Below are positions 26,318 to 38,345 of a stretch of 64,000 nt of DNA, piece by piece. The notes below the pieces were generated by a model. It searched no databases, was not told the origin of the DNA, and saw only the letters and a program-made list of their open reading frames with translations. The stretch comes from Erythrophleum ivorense (lineage: Eukaryota > Streptophyta > Magnoliopsida > Fabales > Fabaceae): assembly GCA_026724425.1 (NCBI GenBank), contig JAIUCV010000001.1, positions 11,204,556-11,268,555 on the forward strand, in the 5' to 3' direction. Both the position numbers and the translations under genes were made by a program. Each line of letters starts with the position of its first letter. Within the stretch, counting starts at the first letter, position 1.

Positions 26318-26690
26318 AATAATATGGGATGCTTGGTATGTTATTTACAAGAATTGAAAATCTAAGTCTTGCATCAAACAATATGAGATGCTAGGTATGA
26401 TATTTATGGAGACTTTTTTTTTTTTAATAGCACTTTTAAGGATAGATCATCTACACATCCTTAAAGTAATGGATGAGATATAAAGTGAACTCTATAGCCA
26501 TTATGAGATGTAGTAAATAGCACAATGGTGTTAGAAATTTGAGAAATAAAGGACAATGATATTAAAAAAGAAATTATAAAATAAAGTGTGATGACATTAA
26601 AATGTGAAATAAAAAAAGTGCAATGATACTAAAATGAGAAAATTGCAAGCCTTGAGATCTGAAATAAATAAAAAAATTTGATAGCATCAA
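26318..26690 (+). repeat. Direct repeat, right copy
   Basis: Degenerate second copy of 25300-25765 on the other side of the TRIM element, in the same order and orientation and ending in the same ACTAAAATGAGAAAATTG-type units. Confidence 0.65.
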
Positions 26691-27035
26691 TGTTTTTAAA
26701 ATTGAACTAGTTTATGATAGCATCAATATTTTTAAAATTAGACTAATGTTCACTAATTCATAGTTTATTAGTTCAACCATAGTTGAATTATGGTTGAATC
26801 AGTGATAATTAAATAATATTTTTATTCTATATATTAAAAATTTAACGTAATAAATAAATATTAATCAATTTTGAAATATATTATGACTAATTATATATAA
26901 AAACAAATCAAACATGATATAATATTTAAATTTTAATTAATTTAAAATATATTTATATAATTTAATAAAAATTATATAAATTTTATTTTTATTTCTCATC
27001 TATTATATCAAAAATTTGTAATTATAACCAAAGCA

Positions 27036-27110
27036 ACAATGGTGGCTCAATAGTAAAGTCATAGCTGATCATTTCATAGGTATAGGGTTCAAATTTCATG
27101 ATAGATATGT
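27036..27110 (+). repeat. tRNA-like / SINE-like fragment
   Basis: GTGGCTCAATAGTAAAG resembles a pol III box A and GGGTTCAAATTTC, about 35 bases later, matches a box B (GGTTCRANNC). The segment cannot be a real tRNA because the acceptor and anticodon stems do not close. It looks like the head of a tRNA-derived SINE or a decayed tRNA. Confidence 0.35.
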
Positions 27111-27119
27111 TGTGATTTG

Positions 27120-30100
27120 CTAAAATAGAAGCATAATAGAAGTAATATATAAGGATACCATAACATTAAGATGAGAAATAAATAAAGTGTAGTGATGTGA
27201 ACGATAACAAGATTTGACCTTGTTACACGATATCTATATAATGAGTTTTATTTATTTACTTGTATTATTTTTATATTTTTAAAAATTATTATTTTTTTGA
27301 AGTTGATTATTGCAAGAATGCATTTATTTAACTTTTAAAATATTTATAAATTTACACATATATTATTTTATTTTAATTATTTTTTTCTGTTTAACTCATT
27401 TGTGAAAAACTCATGTACGCATCTTGTTATTTATGTTTATATTTTTCATATCAACAAGTAATTAGTTGAGATGTTACAGGATTAACGTACCTTCTTGGAC
27501 ATGTTAGATAAACTTTTTACTAGATGTTTGATGATGTAAAACTTCATAATGTGATGGTCACTAATTTTGCAGTCTTATAATGTGGTGTGGGACTTGCAAT
27601 TTGTTTGAGTCAATTATTTGTCTTTCTTTTTTTTCATTCCCTTTTATTTGAAAAAAAGAAGTTAACTATTAGATTAAAATTTTTTGTATGAATTTTGGAA
27701 TATTTATACTATAGGAGAAGTTTGACAGATTTTGCAACCCCAAAATGATTTCTTTGATGAAATAAATCATGCATTTTAAAAATGTATTATAATTTTTGAT
27801 AATTTTTTTAGACTTATTGTGGTTTAGTAAATTTATTTTTAAGCTTGTTAAGCTAAGTTGAATTAAGTTAGTTTAGTTTATATACTAGTCATGACTAAAA
27901 ATTTTGGATCACTACATGTATGTATGAGTCAAATTGTCAATATATCAGGGCTTGGACTCCAAACAAAAAAAAAAAAGTCTAATATAAGTTAAGCAATAAA
28001 TACTGTATAATATGCAGACATCATATTAATTATATATGCCAGATTTTAAAAAAGAATAAAATCAGTCTATACTGATCTAATGCTTCGACACCGGTTGTAA
28101 ATGTGTCAGTCTGTCTGTTTAGTGTCTTTTTTTTTTTTAATTTAAAAATCTAAGTTACCACATACTGACTACATTTTTTTTTCTTTTAATATACGAGGCA
28201 CCAAGAAACCAACTCATCAAAATCTCGTATATTAATTTAGATGTTAGTATTATTGGCATGTGTACAAGTTTATATTAGCATTCACTATCTTTCTAAGTTT
28301 AGTTTATACATAAGTTCCCCTATCTGTAACAATTGTTTAAAGAGTTTATATACTCTTTATGGTTCTCCACGTACGAATATTTTTGTATTTTTTTAATGTA
28401 AAACTAATTTCGCTTAAGGTACTAAAGGTAATCCTCCTTATAAGTATTTTTCTATAAATTCAAATTTTTTATATTGCAAAATCTTTTTAATTATTGAAGT
28501 CAAATTTGCTTACCACTTGATTCACTTCTCATGGTGGAGCTCATACCCTACGACTTTGGGTGTAATTTTTTTTATTAAACTCCTAATAGTAATTCAATGC
28601 ATCACAATTTACCAAAGGATGCTTGTGGTAACTTGAAATAAATAATTAAATTTAAATGCAATTCTTTATATTCTTTAATAAAATATGTATAATAATTATA
28701 TAATTCTTCAATAAAAATATAACAAGTGAATAGTTTAATTTAAAAATCATATAGTTATTTGTAAAAAATCATACACTTATTATATTTTAATTAAAAAATT
28801 ATATACTTATCATATTTTAATTAGAGAACCCAAAAATAGATATAAGAAACTACATATGAATTTTTTCCTCAAATAAATTAGGAAGGTTAGTGCAATATAT
28901 TTATAACCAGAGAAAATGCAAGCCTAAATTATATAATTACAACGAAAATTATAGTAAAATTTAACTTAAAGGAGACATAATGCAAAGGTTTTCAATCATA
29001 CAAACGATTAGTAATGTTAGAGTTATAATTTATGTATTTTATCATTTTCTTTGTCCAAAAAGATAAAAGGCATAGTGTAAATTTTAAAAACCTCAAAGGT
29101 AAACTATTTTATTTTAATCTGAAGTCCAAACTCAACCTCATTTGGTAAAACTTCCTTAACGTCAACTTAATTTATAAAATAGTAGTAAATAGATGTATAT
29201 AAAAAATCACTAAAATGAAATTATACAGAGTAAATGTGAGAATGGAGGATGTGGATATAAGAATCTCCTTCCCATGCAAAATTGATCTCTCCCATTGACT
29301 CTTACAAGCAGCAAAGTTAGTTTCCCTTAAAACCAAACAGGGCTGAACCTACGTAACCCATATATATACTTCTCCTTTAATTTAATTTTATCTAATAAAA
29401 TTGGAGAGATCTATTAAACTCTTTTACGTTTGGACTTTGAGAAAAATATATACTTGGCATTATCTAATTTTTAGGCATCAAATCTATAGGTCCTTTATAT
29501 TTATATACATTTTCTTTAGTCTACTTTTATTCAACATGAAACTTTTTCCCATTCCCTGTCATACTTAATCTCAACACAAAATAAATTACTTACTCTACTT
29601 TCACTTTTCTTAAGACAAGTTTTTAAATTACATATTTTTTATTATTATAAAGAATATGTAATTTTTTAAAAAATAACAAGATGACTAAAAAGCTCAAAGA
29701 TAATATTGATTTCTTTTATTAAAATTATACCTTATTAAAAATTTTATTTGTTAAAATATGATTTTAATATTATTTATTTCTTGTTTGAAATCATAAATTT
29801 AATTTATTTTAAATTTAAAAATTTTAAATACATATTTAATATTTATTATATTATAGAAATAATAAATATAAAACATTTTGATTAAAATAAACCTAATTGT
29901 AACTTTTAATTTTAAAAAATATAACTTTTACAAATAAAAAAATGTATAATTTAAGCATCCCATCGTATACTTTACCCCATTGATATTCATCTTCTTATAA
30001 ACACTGCTTATTTTGCTTACGTGCAAGTAAGCCATTAGATATGGTAATCGGAAAAAGAAAGCTCAACTCCTCAATAAAATATTTGGGTTTCATAAAATTA

Positions 30101-31020
30101 AAGTATTATCGCTTTGAAAACCAGGACATCACCAATAACATGGCACGAGGTATTGTGGAAAGGGACGTGACACGTGAGAGATCAGAGCAAAAACCCAAGC
30201 ACTCATTTGATGCATCACGTGCCTGTCAATATTGAATTTTTATTTGAGCAGGCACATTATTTTTAGATTGGAATATGTTGCAAAACCCATGATTTATGTG
30301 AGACATTAATTGATGGGTGTGTTTATGTAGACAGTGTCTACATGCATGTCACTTTTCCAGTAAGTATTTCTCTGTCATTTGTTGTGAGCCCCCGTACTTA
30401 TTCTGTTTTTCATTTTCATTTTTTCAATAAATATATTGTAATTATACTTTGACGAGTCGTTATTTCATTATAAATATAGTGTGTTAATGAGATTTGTAAA
30501 TATTAAAGTGGTTATTCCAGTAAAAAATTGCAAATGTGAATATTAGATTATAAAATAGCTTTTTTGAAGGAATTATATATTGTCATTTTAGCTGTGTGAC
30601 GATGCTCTTATAAAATACGGTCATTCAAATAATATTTTTATTTAAAATAAAAGCACAACAGAAGATACCATAAAATAATAAACCATATAATATATATAAT
30701 TGTATTAAGCAGACGAATAATAAAATTTAGAAAAAAAAATTAATTAGTTATGAAATTTAGTTACTATAGTCTCTAAAATTAATTAATTGATGAACAAATT
30801 AGTCTTAAAAATAATTTACTCATCATAAATTAATCCTTTTGGCATATTAAATCACTTAATAAATACAATAATTAATTTATATATTCATTAATTTTTTATC
30901 AGTTTAGTACGTATAGTTAATAATTTGAGGACCGAACTCTTGATATACTTTTTAGCAAGCCTGTCTTATTTCTAAACGATGGTAAACCTGGAATTGGAGT
31001 TAATTAGTACACGGTCTATA
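27120..31020. other. AT-rich intergenic DNA upstream of the TBL gene
   Basis: No gene was found. The segment at about 30100-30240 has two CACGTG-containing words (near 30171 and 30217) and a short open frame without recognisable domain. The last several hundred bases presumably include the TBL promoter. Confidence 0.55.
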
Positions 31021-31027
31021 CATTATC

Positions 31028-31130
31028 ATATAAAAACACTAAAAAAATTGTGAACCAATCTCACACTATAATAGAGCAAAATTGGCTTCATTCCCCTCCC
31101 TTCTCTCTCTCTCTCTCTCTCTCTCTCCCC
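31028..31130 (+). promoter_or_regulatory. Candidate TATA box and CT-rich leader of the TBL gene
   Basis: TATAAAAA (31029-31036) lies about 107 bases before the ATG at 31136, at a plausible distance for a core promoter. A pyrimidine tract with about 13 CT repeats (31101-31127) immediately precedes the start codon, as is common in plant 5' leaders. No transcription data are available. Confidence 0.4.
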
Positions 31131-31135
31131 CCAAA

Positions 31136-34100
31136 ATGAAGTTCACAATGGAGCTTCTGTTTGGGAAAAACAGCCCAAAACAAATGATCCCAAAAGTAAC
31201 ATTGCTTGCAGTTTTTGCCATACTTCTATTTACAATCACCCCATTGTCCAATCCTTTGTTTGGATACCACCACAAGAAGAAGCTATCATCATCATCATCA
31301 TCCTCATCTCCATTTGATGATCTGAATGAGTCAACAAGCCTGCCTTCAACCTCCATCAAGATGTGTGACCTTTTCACAGGGGAATGGGTCCCAAACGCTA
31401 AGGCTCCCTATTACACAAACAAAACGTGCTGGGCCATTCATGAACACCAGAATTGCATGAAGTATGGCAGGCCAGACTCTGAGTTCCTGAAATGGAGGTG
31501 GAAGCCAAATGGGTGTGAGCTTCCCATATTCAACCCTTTTCAGTTCCTAGAGATTGTGAGGGGAAAATCCATGGCTTTTGTTGGAGACTCCATAGGAAGA
31601 AATCAGATGCAGTCCATGATTTGCCTCCTTTCAAGGGTTAGTAAATTCTTCTCTACCATTGAGATTAGCAGTTTTTTTAGGTGTTTGTTATAAGTGTAGT
31701 TTTAATTAAATTATAATACATGGAATTTTTTTTAATAAGAATAAATAATATTCTGTTGAATTTTTTTAAAATCTAATATTAATTTTGTTCAAAATTTTAG
31801 AGGAAAATTTAATCCCTAGAAATAGGTGAATTTTTAATTTGATATTTATTTTTTAATTTAGCTCCTTAGTTATTAAAATATTAGCAATGTAGCTTTTTCA
31901 TCTTAGCTCTTCATCTAAAATTGAAAGTCAAATCTTACAATCTATTGATTTGGACATTAAATCTGAAGAGTTAACAAGCAAGGTAAACAAATAAAGTCTA
32001 AATAAGCAAACTGACAGGTTTAGTATTAAATTTTAAATGAAGATAGGATAGAAAAGTAACAGTAATTGCAAGCATTTTAATAATTGAGGATTAAATTAAA
32101 AGATTTAATCTCAGAAAAAACTAATCAATTGAAAGATTTACCTACTAAAATAAAATTTTATTCAAAAATCTAATAGTAAATTCATCTAAGTTTGTTTTTG
32201 AGATTACTAAATTATTTTAAAGTATGGTTCTTTTGGTTTGTTTCTTTTCTTTTAAGACCTTTGATATTAAATATGCTTGGTTGGAACGTTATATTGGCAT
32301 CATTTTCCATAATACATAATCCTGCATATCCTCCTTACCCAAAGTCTAGGGCCAAAATGACATTATTACCTGAACTTTTCCTTCTGTAATTTATATGTAC
32401 TTTTAAAATGTACTTATAAAATTTAATCCCTATAAATGTACTTTTAAAATGTACCAAAATCTGTCTCGGTGCAAAAGGTTATAATTTCACATTATTATCC
32501 TTGTCAATGAAGTTTATATATTCATCATGCATGGATACTAATTGTGCAATAGATTTGATAATTCCAAATATGACCCCAAAACAATTTTAGCTTATCTAAT
32601 TATTTAGCATATTTTGTGGCAGAAAATAAAACTAGAAATCCATAACTGACCAATATTAGGTTTGCTCCAGGTGTCATTTTTCCTGGCTCTTATTTCTATT
32701 TTAACCACTTTGTCCTAGTTTTACTAAACGAGGGATTAGTTGAACTAAGCCGTTGTGGAATTCAAGGATTAGGTAATAAATTATCAAAATGGCAGTAACG
32801 TGCTAGAAGCATATATCAAGCATCCTAAGATATAATCGAATCTTTGGGCCGCCCATATTCTGCCAAACTTATCGAAATGTAGTATACCTTTGTCCTCCAA
32901 ATCCCTAACTGGCCACATGAAACTACATCAGCCCTTTTTTTTTTTTTAAAAATTATTATTATAAGCCTTTAGCTTTTTCTTAATTTATCTTTATAGTTTA
33001 AATTTTGGAAAAATGTTTACATTAGGGTTTGTGGATAAGTATAATAAGAACTGAAGAGACAGTCTGATAGTATGCCTCGCTCAATAATAGTTTTACGATT
33101 AATTTATGCATTATAAGCTGCTTTAAAATTTACTTATTCTGTGATAATGATAGTTCTTTTCATTTTATATATTTGCCTTCCCATTTAGAGAACTCAAAAG
33201 TATTATGAACAGGTCATGGAAATGTTTTTGTATAGACTGATTATTAATTTTTGATAAATTAAACTAGTAAATTGCACGTATCACAAGTGAGATTAGCTAA
33301 AAAAATTAATTAAGAAATTTATAATGAAATCTACATAATTATTTTAGGACACCTAAGCTTTTTCCCTTTAAGAAATGCCTGACGAAACCCAAAAGGCAGA
33401 ACTGGTTGAAAAGTTAGATTTCAAAGATTTTAAAATAATAATAATAATTAAATTGGTACGTTGTTTTTGACAATCGAACCAATTTGCATATAGCTAAGTC
33501 GTTGTCGATATCTGCCTAATGAAATTATAGGCAAAACGATGTCCTTAGTGGTTTAATATTTGTTAAAGGTTTGGATGGCCGCTATGCGAATAGGAGTTGG
33601 GGACTAAAAGAGCCATTTAAGAGTTCCAATGGTTTTTGAAAGTTTAACGAAACCAAAATAATCGAACTTGTTTAAGAGGTCACTTTTTCAAAAAGAGAAC
33701 ATATGTAGTGCCATAATATTGCTGTAACTTTGTGTCAAATAAATAGTCATTGGCATTCAAGCCAAATTGGCCAAGTCATTGTTTCGTATCTTATAATTAG
33801 TAAGTGTATTTGTCGAAGAGAAGAAAAATAAAATTCAATGTTAAGTTGCTATTAATTTTATTTTGACTATTATGATAAAGGTGTCTCCCGATTTTTTTTT
33901 TGAAATAAAATTCTTTCATCAAATCATTTTAAGCACACAGAATTTCATATTCATATCTTTGCATTCTGAATAGTTATATATATTTGTTAGATTTGAATAC
34001 TTGCTTCAAAGCTTCTGCGATCCAAAATGACAAACCTGTGGGGGCCCTGAATATTTAAACTGAGATGTCTTGGATGAAAAGCCACCATCATTATGAATTA

Positions 34101-36191
34101 TTGTGCACTGTTAGTGCAATGCATTATTAATTAGAATAGTTTACCACTCTGTCTCCCACGTAAAAAGTTCTCTTATAAATAATACATTTATTGGCTGGAT
34201 GCTGAGAGTTTGTACTGTGTAACATGCAGTGTTTCTCTTCACTAGCTAGGAACTGACTTTTTTTTTTAAAAAAAGGAATATTATAATAAGGGTTAATTCC
34301 ACTTTTTTTCTCTTTTTAGATTTAGTTAAATTACTCTTGATATTTATCTTATTTAAAAAAATATCATTCAATTCTCTGAAAATTTTGATATATATTGCAG
34401 AACTTCTTCAATATCAAATGTAATTTAATTTCATTAACAAAAAATAAATTAAAGAAAATTTTTTTGTAACATATATTAAACTTTAAGGAGTCAAATAATA
34501 GCTTTTTTTTTTTTTAAAAAAAAAAGCTATCTAATGTAATTTAATTAAACTTCAGGATGTCATAATTTATTCTTATAATAATAGTGGTGGTTCAAATTGT
34601 GAAAGGGGATGGTTCTCAAGGTGATCTGACATTTTAGGCTTGGTTTGGATTGAGTGATTTAATTAAAAATTACAAGATATAGAAAAAAAGAAAAGAAAGA
34701 AACTCTAATTTGGAAATCTTGTGTTCAATTCTTTTGTTTTTTTGTTTTTTTGTTTTTCTGGGGAAACCGGTAGGATGATTAGTTTATTGGATAGAACGGT
34801 TTTTGTTCTCTCTTTTTTTTTCAAAGACCAGGTATTGAAGAGTGCAATAACATGGGGTTATCTTTGCATATTGTGTAAACCAAATTTATCTCTCTCTATA
34901 TATATATTATGTAATATAATAAAATAAAATAAAACTAGAAGTGAGAATATATTTGGAAAAATTAATTTCATAGAACATTTAAGTGTGCAATTACATCTGT
35001 AGACTAATGCATACTTGACAGTTTCTTCGACGTTTCAAGTCCCACCGGATAATTAACTGGTTAGCTTCCATAATACAGCCTTTTTATCTTTTATTTTTGA
35101 TTGAAAACATGATGTCTCTTTAACTTTTCATTGCTCGGGTTATATACTGGGACTTAATTATTCATCATCAGGTTTCGAACTTTATTTTTCAAAACAAATA
35201 TTTATTTAGATTTCGGCCTTGGACCATGTGGAAATCAGTAAAAGGTAAATCGAAATGAGATTCAACAATAAAAATCATGTTTAACAAACACTAATCCACG
35301 CAATGCGTGCATTTTTTGGTGCTAGCTTCATCTTTTATCCCATGATCATAATTAACCATATTCAATCTTTGTCTTAATTTTCAGGCGGAATGGCCCATAG
35401 ATGCATCACTCACACCAGATGAATATTTCAAGCGTTGGAAGTACCCAAGTTACAACTTCACCATGGCCACTTTCTGGACGCCCCATCTGGTCAAATCCAA
35501 AGAAGCCGATTCAACCGGTCCGACGAACTCCGGCGTCTTCAACCTCTACCTCGATGAGGCCGACGACAAATGGGCCACCCAAATCGCCGACTTCGATTAC
35601 GTCATTCTCAACGGTGGCCACTGGTTCATGAGACCAATGGTTTTCTACGAGAAGCAAAACATCATAGGGTGCCACTATTGCCTCTTACCCAACGTCACAG
35701 ATCTAACCATGTACTATGGTTACAGAAAAGCATTTCGCACGGCATTTAGAGCCATCTATAACCTAGAAAATTTCAAGGGCATTACGTTTCTAAGAACGTT
35801 TACGCCGTCACATTTTGAGAATGGACTGTGGAATCAAGGTGGGAATTGTGTGAGGACTAAGCCATTTAGGAGCAGTGAGGTGCAGCTAGAGGGGATAAAT
35901 TTGGAATTTTACATGATACAGATGGAGGAGTTTAATAGTGCCATGAAGGAGGCAAAAAAGAAGGGTTTAAAGTTTAGGGTTTTTGACACAACGCAAGCCA
36001 TGTTAATGAGGCCCGACGGGCACCCTAGTAGATATGGGCATGGGCCTAATGAGAATGTGACTTTGTATAATGATTGTGTGCATTGGTGCCTACCTGGCCC
36101 CATTGACACGTGGAGTGATTCCCTGCTGGAGATGTTGAAGATGGAGGGTGTTAGATCTGCTGAAGAGAGGCTTCATTCCAGCACAAATTGA
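31136..36191 (+). CDS. TBL-family polysaccharide O-acetyltransferase, xyloglucan (AXY4/TBL27, TBL22) type
   Basis: Two exons, 31136-31636 and 35385-36191, joined by a GT-AG intron of 3748 bp (AGG|GTTAGT ... TTTTCAG|GCG), encode 435 residues. It is predicted to be a Golgi type II membrane protein: a short cytosolic end, one membrane anchor (about 17-37), a Ser-rich stem (50-75), then the TBL domain beginning CDLFTGEWVPN at 77. The catalytic motifs are GDS at 150-152 (GDSIGRNQMQS) and DxxH at 397-400 (DCVHWCLPGP). The Cys-rich pattern is preserved. Exon 2 stretches such as FWTPHLVKSKE, CHYC.LPN.TDLTMYYGYRKAFRTAF and GHPSRYGH match the AXY4/TBL27 and TBL22 clade, which acetylates galactosyl residues of xyloglucan side chains. 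Acceptor substrate is inferred from similarity. I chose ATG 31136 because the upstream open frame has no ATG; ATG 31148 is an alternative start. It appears intact. Confidence 0.9.
31637..35384 (+). other. Intron of the TBL gene (3748 bp)
   Basis: This is a GT-AG intron many times longer than the usual plant intron. It contains a fold-back element near its 5' end (31770-32185) and several A/T tracts. I saw no nested gene; short open frames at 32192-32389 and 34721-34927 are low-complexity. Confidence 0.85.
31770..32185. mobile_element. MITE-like fold-back element in the TBL intron
   Basis: The left half is an imperfect inverted repeat of the right half. For example, TTAGTTATTAAAATATTAGC (31864-31883) pairs with the complement of the segment near 32070-32095, and ATCTAATATTAA (31771) pairs with sequence near 32167-32180. 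The arms are about 180 bp and there is no open frame. Confidence 0.5.
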
Positions 36192-36940
36192 TGGGCGATA
36201 CATAGTTCTTTGAAGGACAAGGTAAAAAATTTTAGTGTTTAGTTTTAGGTTTTTTTAAATATAAATGTAATATGTGGATGAATATTTTTTTAAAAAAATT
36301 TAATCGTGTAGTGATAAATTATAAAAAAAATGTCTACATATTATATTTTTATTAGAGAAATTAATATTAAAAATCTAAAAATTATATCGTAGTTTTTTGT
36401 CCACTTTTTTTTTTATAAACATGTTAATTTTATAGTTGATGTTTCTTGTAATCCGCTATGTATACCATCTTTTATGTTAATATTTTTTGATAGAAAGGCT
36501 TCATTTCAACACAAATTGACACATGGAGAGAATTTTTTTTTCTTATATTAGATAAAAGAAAAGCAGATAAATTTTAGTGTATTCATACAAATAATATTTT
36601 TTTCTCGCATTTAACACTAAAAATAATAAGCTCCACATTTTATTATCAAACCTAAGATTTAATTAGAAAATATTTTATGTTAAAATTATAATTAAGTGGA
36701 CCAGTAGTTATTTATTATTATTAATTTCTTACTATAGTTTTTGATAATCAAATATTTTATATAAAAAAATTAATAGTAACCAAACAAAAAATTAATTGAA
36801 AATTTAATTAGCTCATTGCTTGGGATACCTAAGGGAGCTTTAATATTAATTTGGATCTTGTCCTATTGCATACAACTCAATTATAGAAAAGATAACACAA
36901 AAAAATAAGAGTGTGTATGGATCTACTTCTTCTTTTTTAA
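36192..36940. other. TBL 3' flank and intergenic DNA
   Basis: AT-rich sequence after the TBL stop. At 36491-36532 there is a short echo of the TBL coding end: GGCTTCATTTCAACACAAAT resembles GGCTTCATTCCAGCACAAAT at the stop, followed by an ATTGACACATGGAG string like that at 36102-36115. Nothing else is recognised. Confidence 0.5.
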
Positions 36941-37107
36941 TTGCTCTTAATATATTGATTTATTTTTGGGTAAGTTAATATTTGATTTAATTTTATTGGT
37001 TCTAGCGCTCCAGCTATTAGGGTAAAGTCTCGTCTACTCTTGCGCATAACTCACTCAGTTGCTTATAATACCAACATGAACCTTGTCCGTATTCAATAGG
37101 CCTGGAC

Positions 37108-37237
37108 TCATTGGATTTTTTTAAAAAAATGTTTTTGATGGTTAAATCGGATTCGAGTCTAATTACTATGTTTCATTGGATTTTTTTAAAAAAATGTTTT
37201 TGATGGTTAAATCGGATTCGAGTCTAATTACTATGTT
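37108..37237 (+). repeat. Perfect 65-bp tandem duplication upstream of oleosin copy 1
   Basis: 37108-37172 is repeated exactly at 37173-37237. The unit runs from TCATTGGATTTTTTT to TACTATGTT. The matching place in unit 2 (about 45510-45545) has a single, partly deleted version, so the duplication is recent and specific to copy 1. Confidence 0.95.
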
Positions 37238-37832
37238 ATCATCCCGCTTCACCTCGCTCTGAGTTTAATATATAGCAGGTGTATGTTTTGATTATTTGAA
37301 AATTCGGTGAATTCTATGATGCTGCTAAAACAGTCAAACTTCTAATCATTCAATGAGATTGCAGTTTTTGGTAATGCAGTCCATTACATAATAGTTTACT
37401 ACATTACAAATCTATAAATCCTAGAACCAAGCAACTCTAGCCATATGTATTGCAAAAATTTATTCATTCTTAGACCTCTCTCTCTCTCACACACACATAT
37501 CTATATATAATATTATAACAAATACAATATCACATGCCTCAGTTAATCCAAGATCCGCTTTAACCAAGAGAAGCCATTAATTAAATCCCGACTTTGGTGC
37601 CGCAACTCAGTTTATAACTATCTCATAATTAAAAATAGTGAATCTCTCCTTTATATCCTTCAATCACACCATATCTAACCATTCTAAACCCAACCAAAAC
37701 TGTCCAAACCGCCTCGTTTCTCTCCTCCTAAATTGACCATTGAAACAACTTCAATTCTACAGAGGCTCAAATATACAATTTCAAACCTTGTCCATCTACA
37801 TCTCTTATCTTCATACATCCATTCCTTCAAAC

Positions 37833-38345
37833 ATGTACTCAAAGACACCATCACTAACTCCTGACATACCCTTTCTCTCCCACAACACTCATCCTTCAAA
37901 GGTCCTTTCCACATTACTTGCCTTAGCTATTAACAACCCTCTGACGTTCATTCTAGGGCAAGTTCATAACCCAGCCAAGCTATTAGGCGTCTTCACTTTC
38001 CCAATCCCTGTATCGTTTCCCCTTCGTCGCTTTTTGATCGCCGGCGCCAAGTTGCTGGTGCTCATCGGCTTGATCGTCACAGGAAGCGTTTTGGGTGTGA
38101 TCGATTTATGGGTGTTGATCATCGCCTTAGGCCCCATATGGGTGCCAACCGCCATGGCTGTGTTGGTGATGGTTTTAGGATTGCTTTCTGTTTGCGGATT
38201 AGGGCTTGTGGTCGCCGCTGCCATGGCATGCGTCCTGCAACGCTTCTTCACCACACACAACCCGCTTGGCTGGGACCAGAAGCGTAGTAATGCGAAGAAA
38301 GCGGCACCGGGGGCTCCCTTCAAGAATCAGTCAACCATGGGATAA
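37833..38345 (+). CDS. Oleosin-like protein, copy 1, with degenerate proline knot
   Basis: Intronless, 170 residues. Oleosins embed in the phospholipid monolayer of lipid droplets through a long hydrophobic hairpin and keep droplets from fusing. Here a hydrophilic N-terminus (1-65) precedes a hydrophobic stretch (about 66-138, with LIGLIVTGSVLG and a Gly/Val/Leu-rich return arm) and a short basic C-terminus. The style of the hairpin (IIALxPIWVP, then CGxGxVVAA) fits the small 'universal/SM' oleosin lineage rather than the large seed oleosins. The knot consensus PX5SPX3P reads V94...G100-P101...P105, so Pro1 and the Ser are replaced, and an Asp (91) sits inside the hairpin. ATG 37833 aligns with the start of copy 2; the open frame upstream has no ATG. 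Tandem paralog at 47552. It may be diverging or losing droplet targeting. Confidence 0.8.
   Translation: MYSKTPSLTPDIPFLSHNTHPSKVLSTLLALAINNPLTFILGQVHNPAKLLGVFTFPIPVSFPLRRFLIAGAKLLVLIGLIVTGSVLGVIDLWVLIIALGPIWVPTAMAVLVMVLGLLSVCGLGLVVAAAMACVLQRFFTTHNPLGWDQKRSNAKKAAPGAPFKNQSTMG

Noticed and set aside
25560..26690. CRISPR-like array of short repeats
   Set aside because: Units are degenerate and contiguous, without unique spacers, and this is a plant nuclear context.
27036..27110. Functional tRNA gene
   Set aside because: Only box-like words are present; the acceptor and anticodon stems do not form.
31082..31135. N-terminal extension of the TBL protein through the CT repeat
   Set aside because: It would need a TTG start and encode a Ser-Leu repeat; ATG 31136 fits the family and leaves the membrane anchor near the N-terminus.
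31066..31377. Minus-strand frame over TBL exon 1, ending in an ERERER tract
   Set aside because: Antisense of the TBL exon and its CT microsatellite leader.
37964..38323. Long minus-strand frame over oleosin copy 1, and the similar one at 47686-48036
   Set aside because: Antisense shadows of the oleosin coding regions; the hydrophobic hairpin and the start context support only the plus strand.
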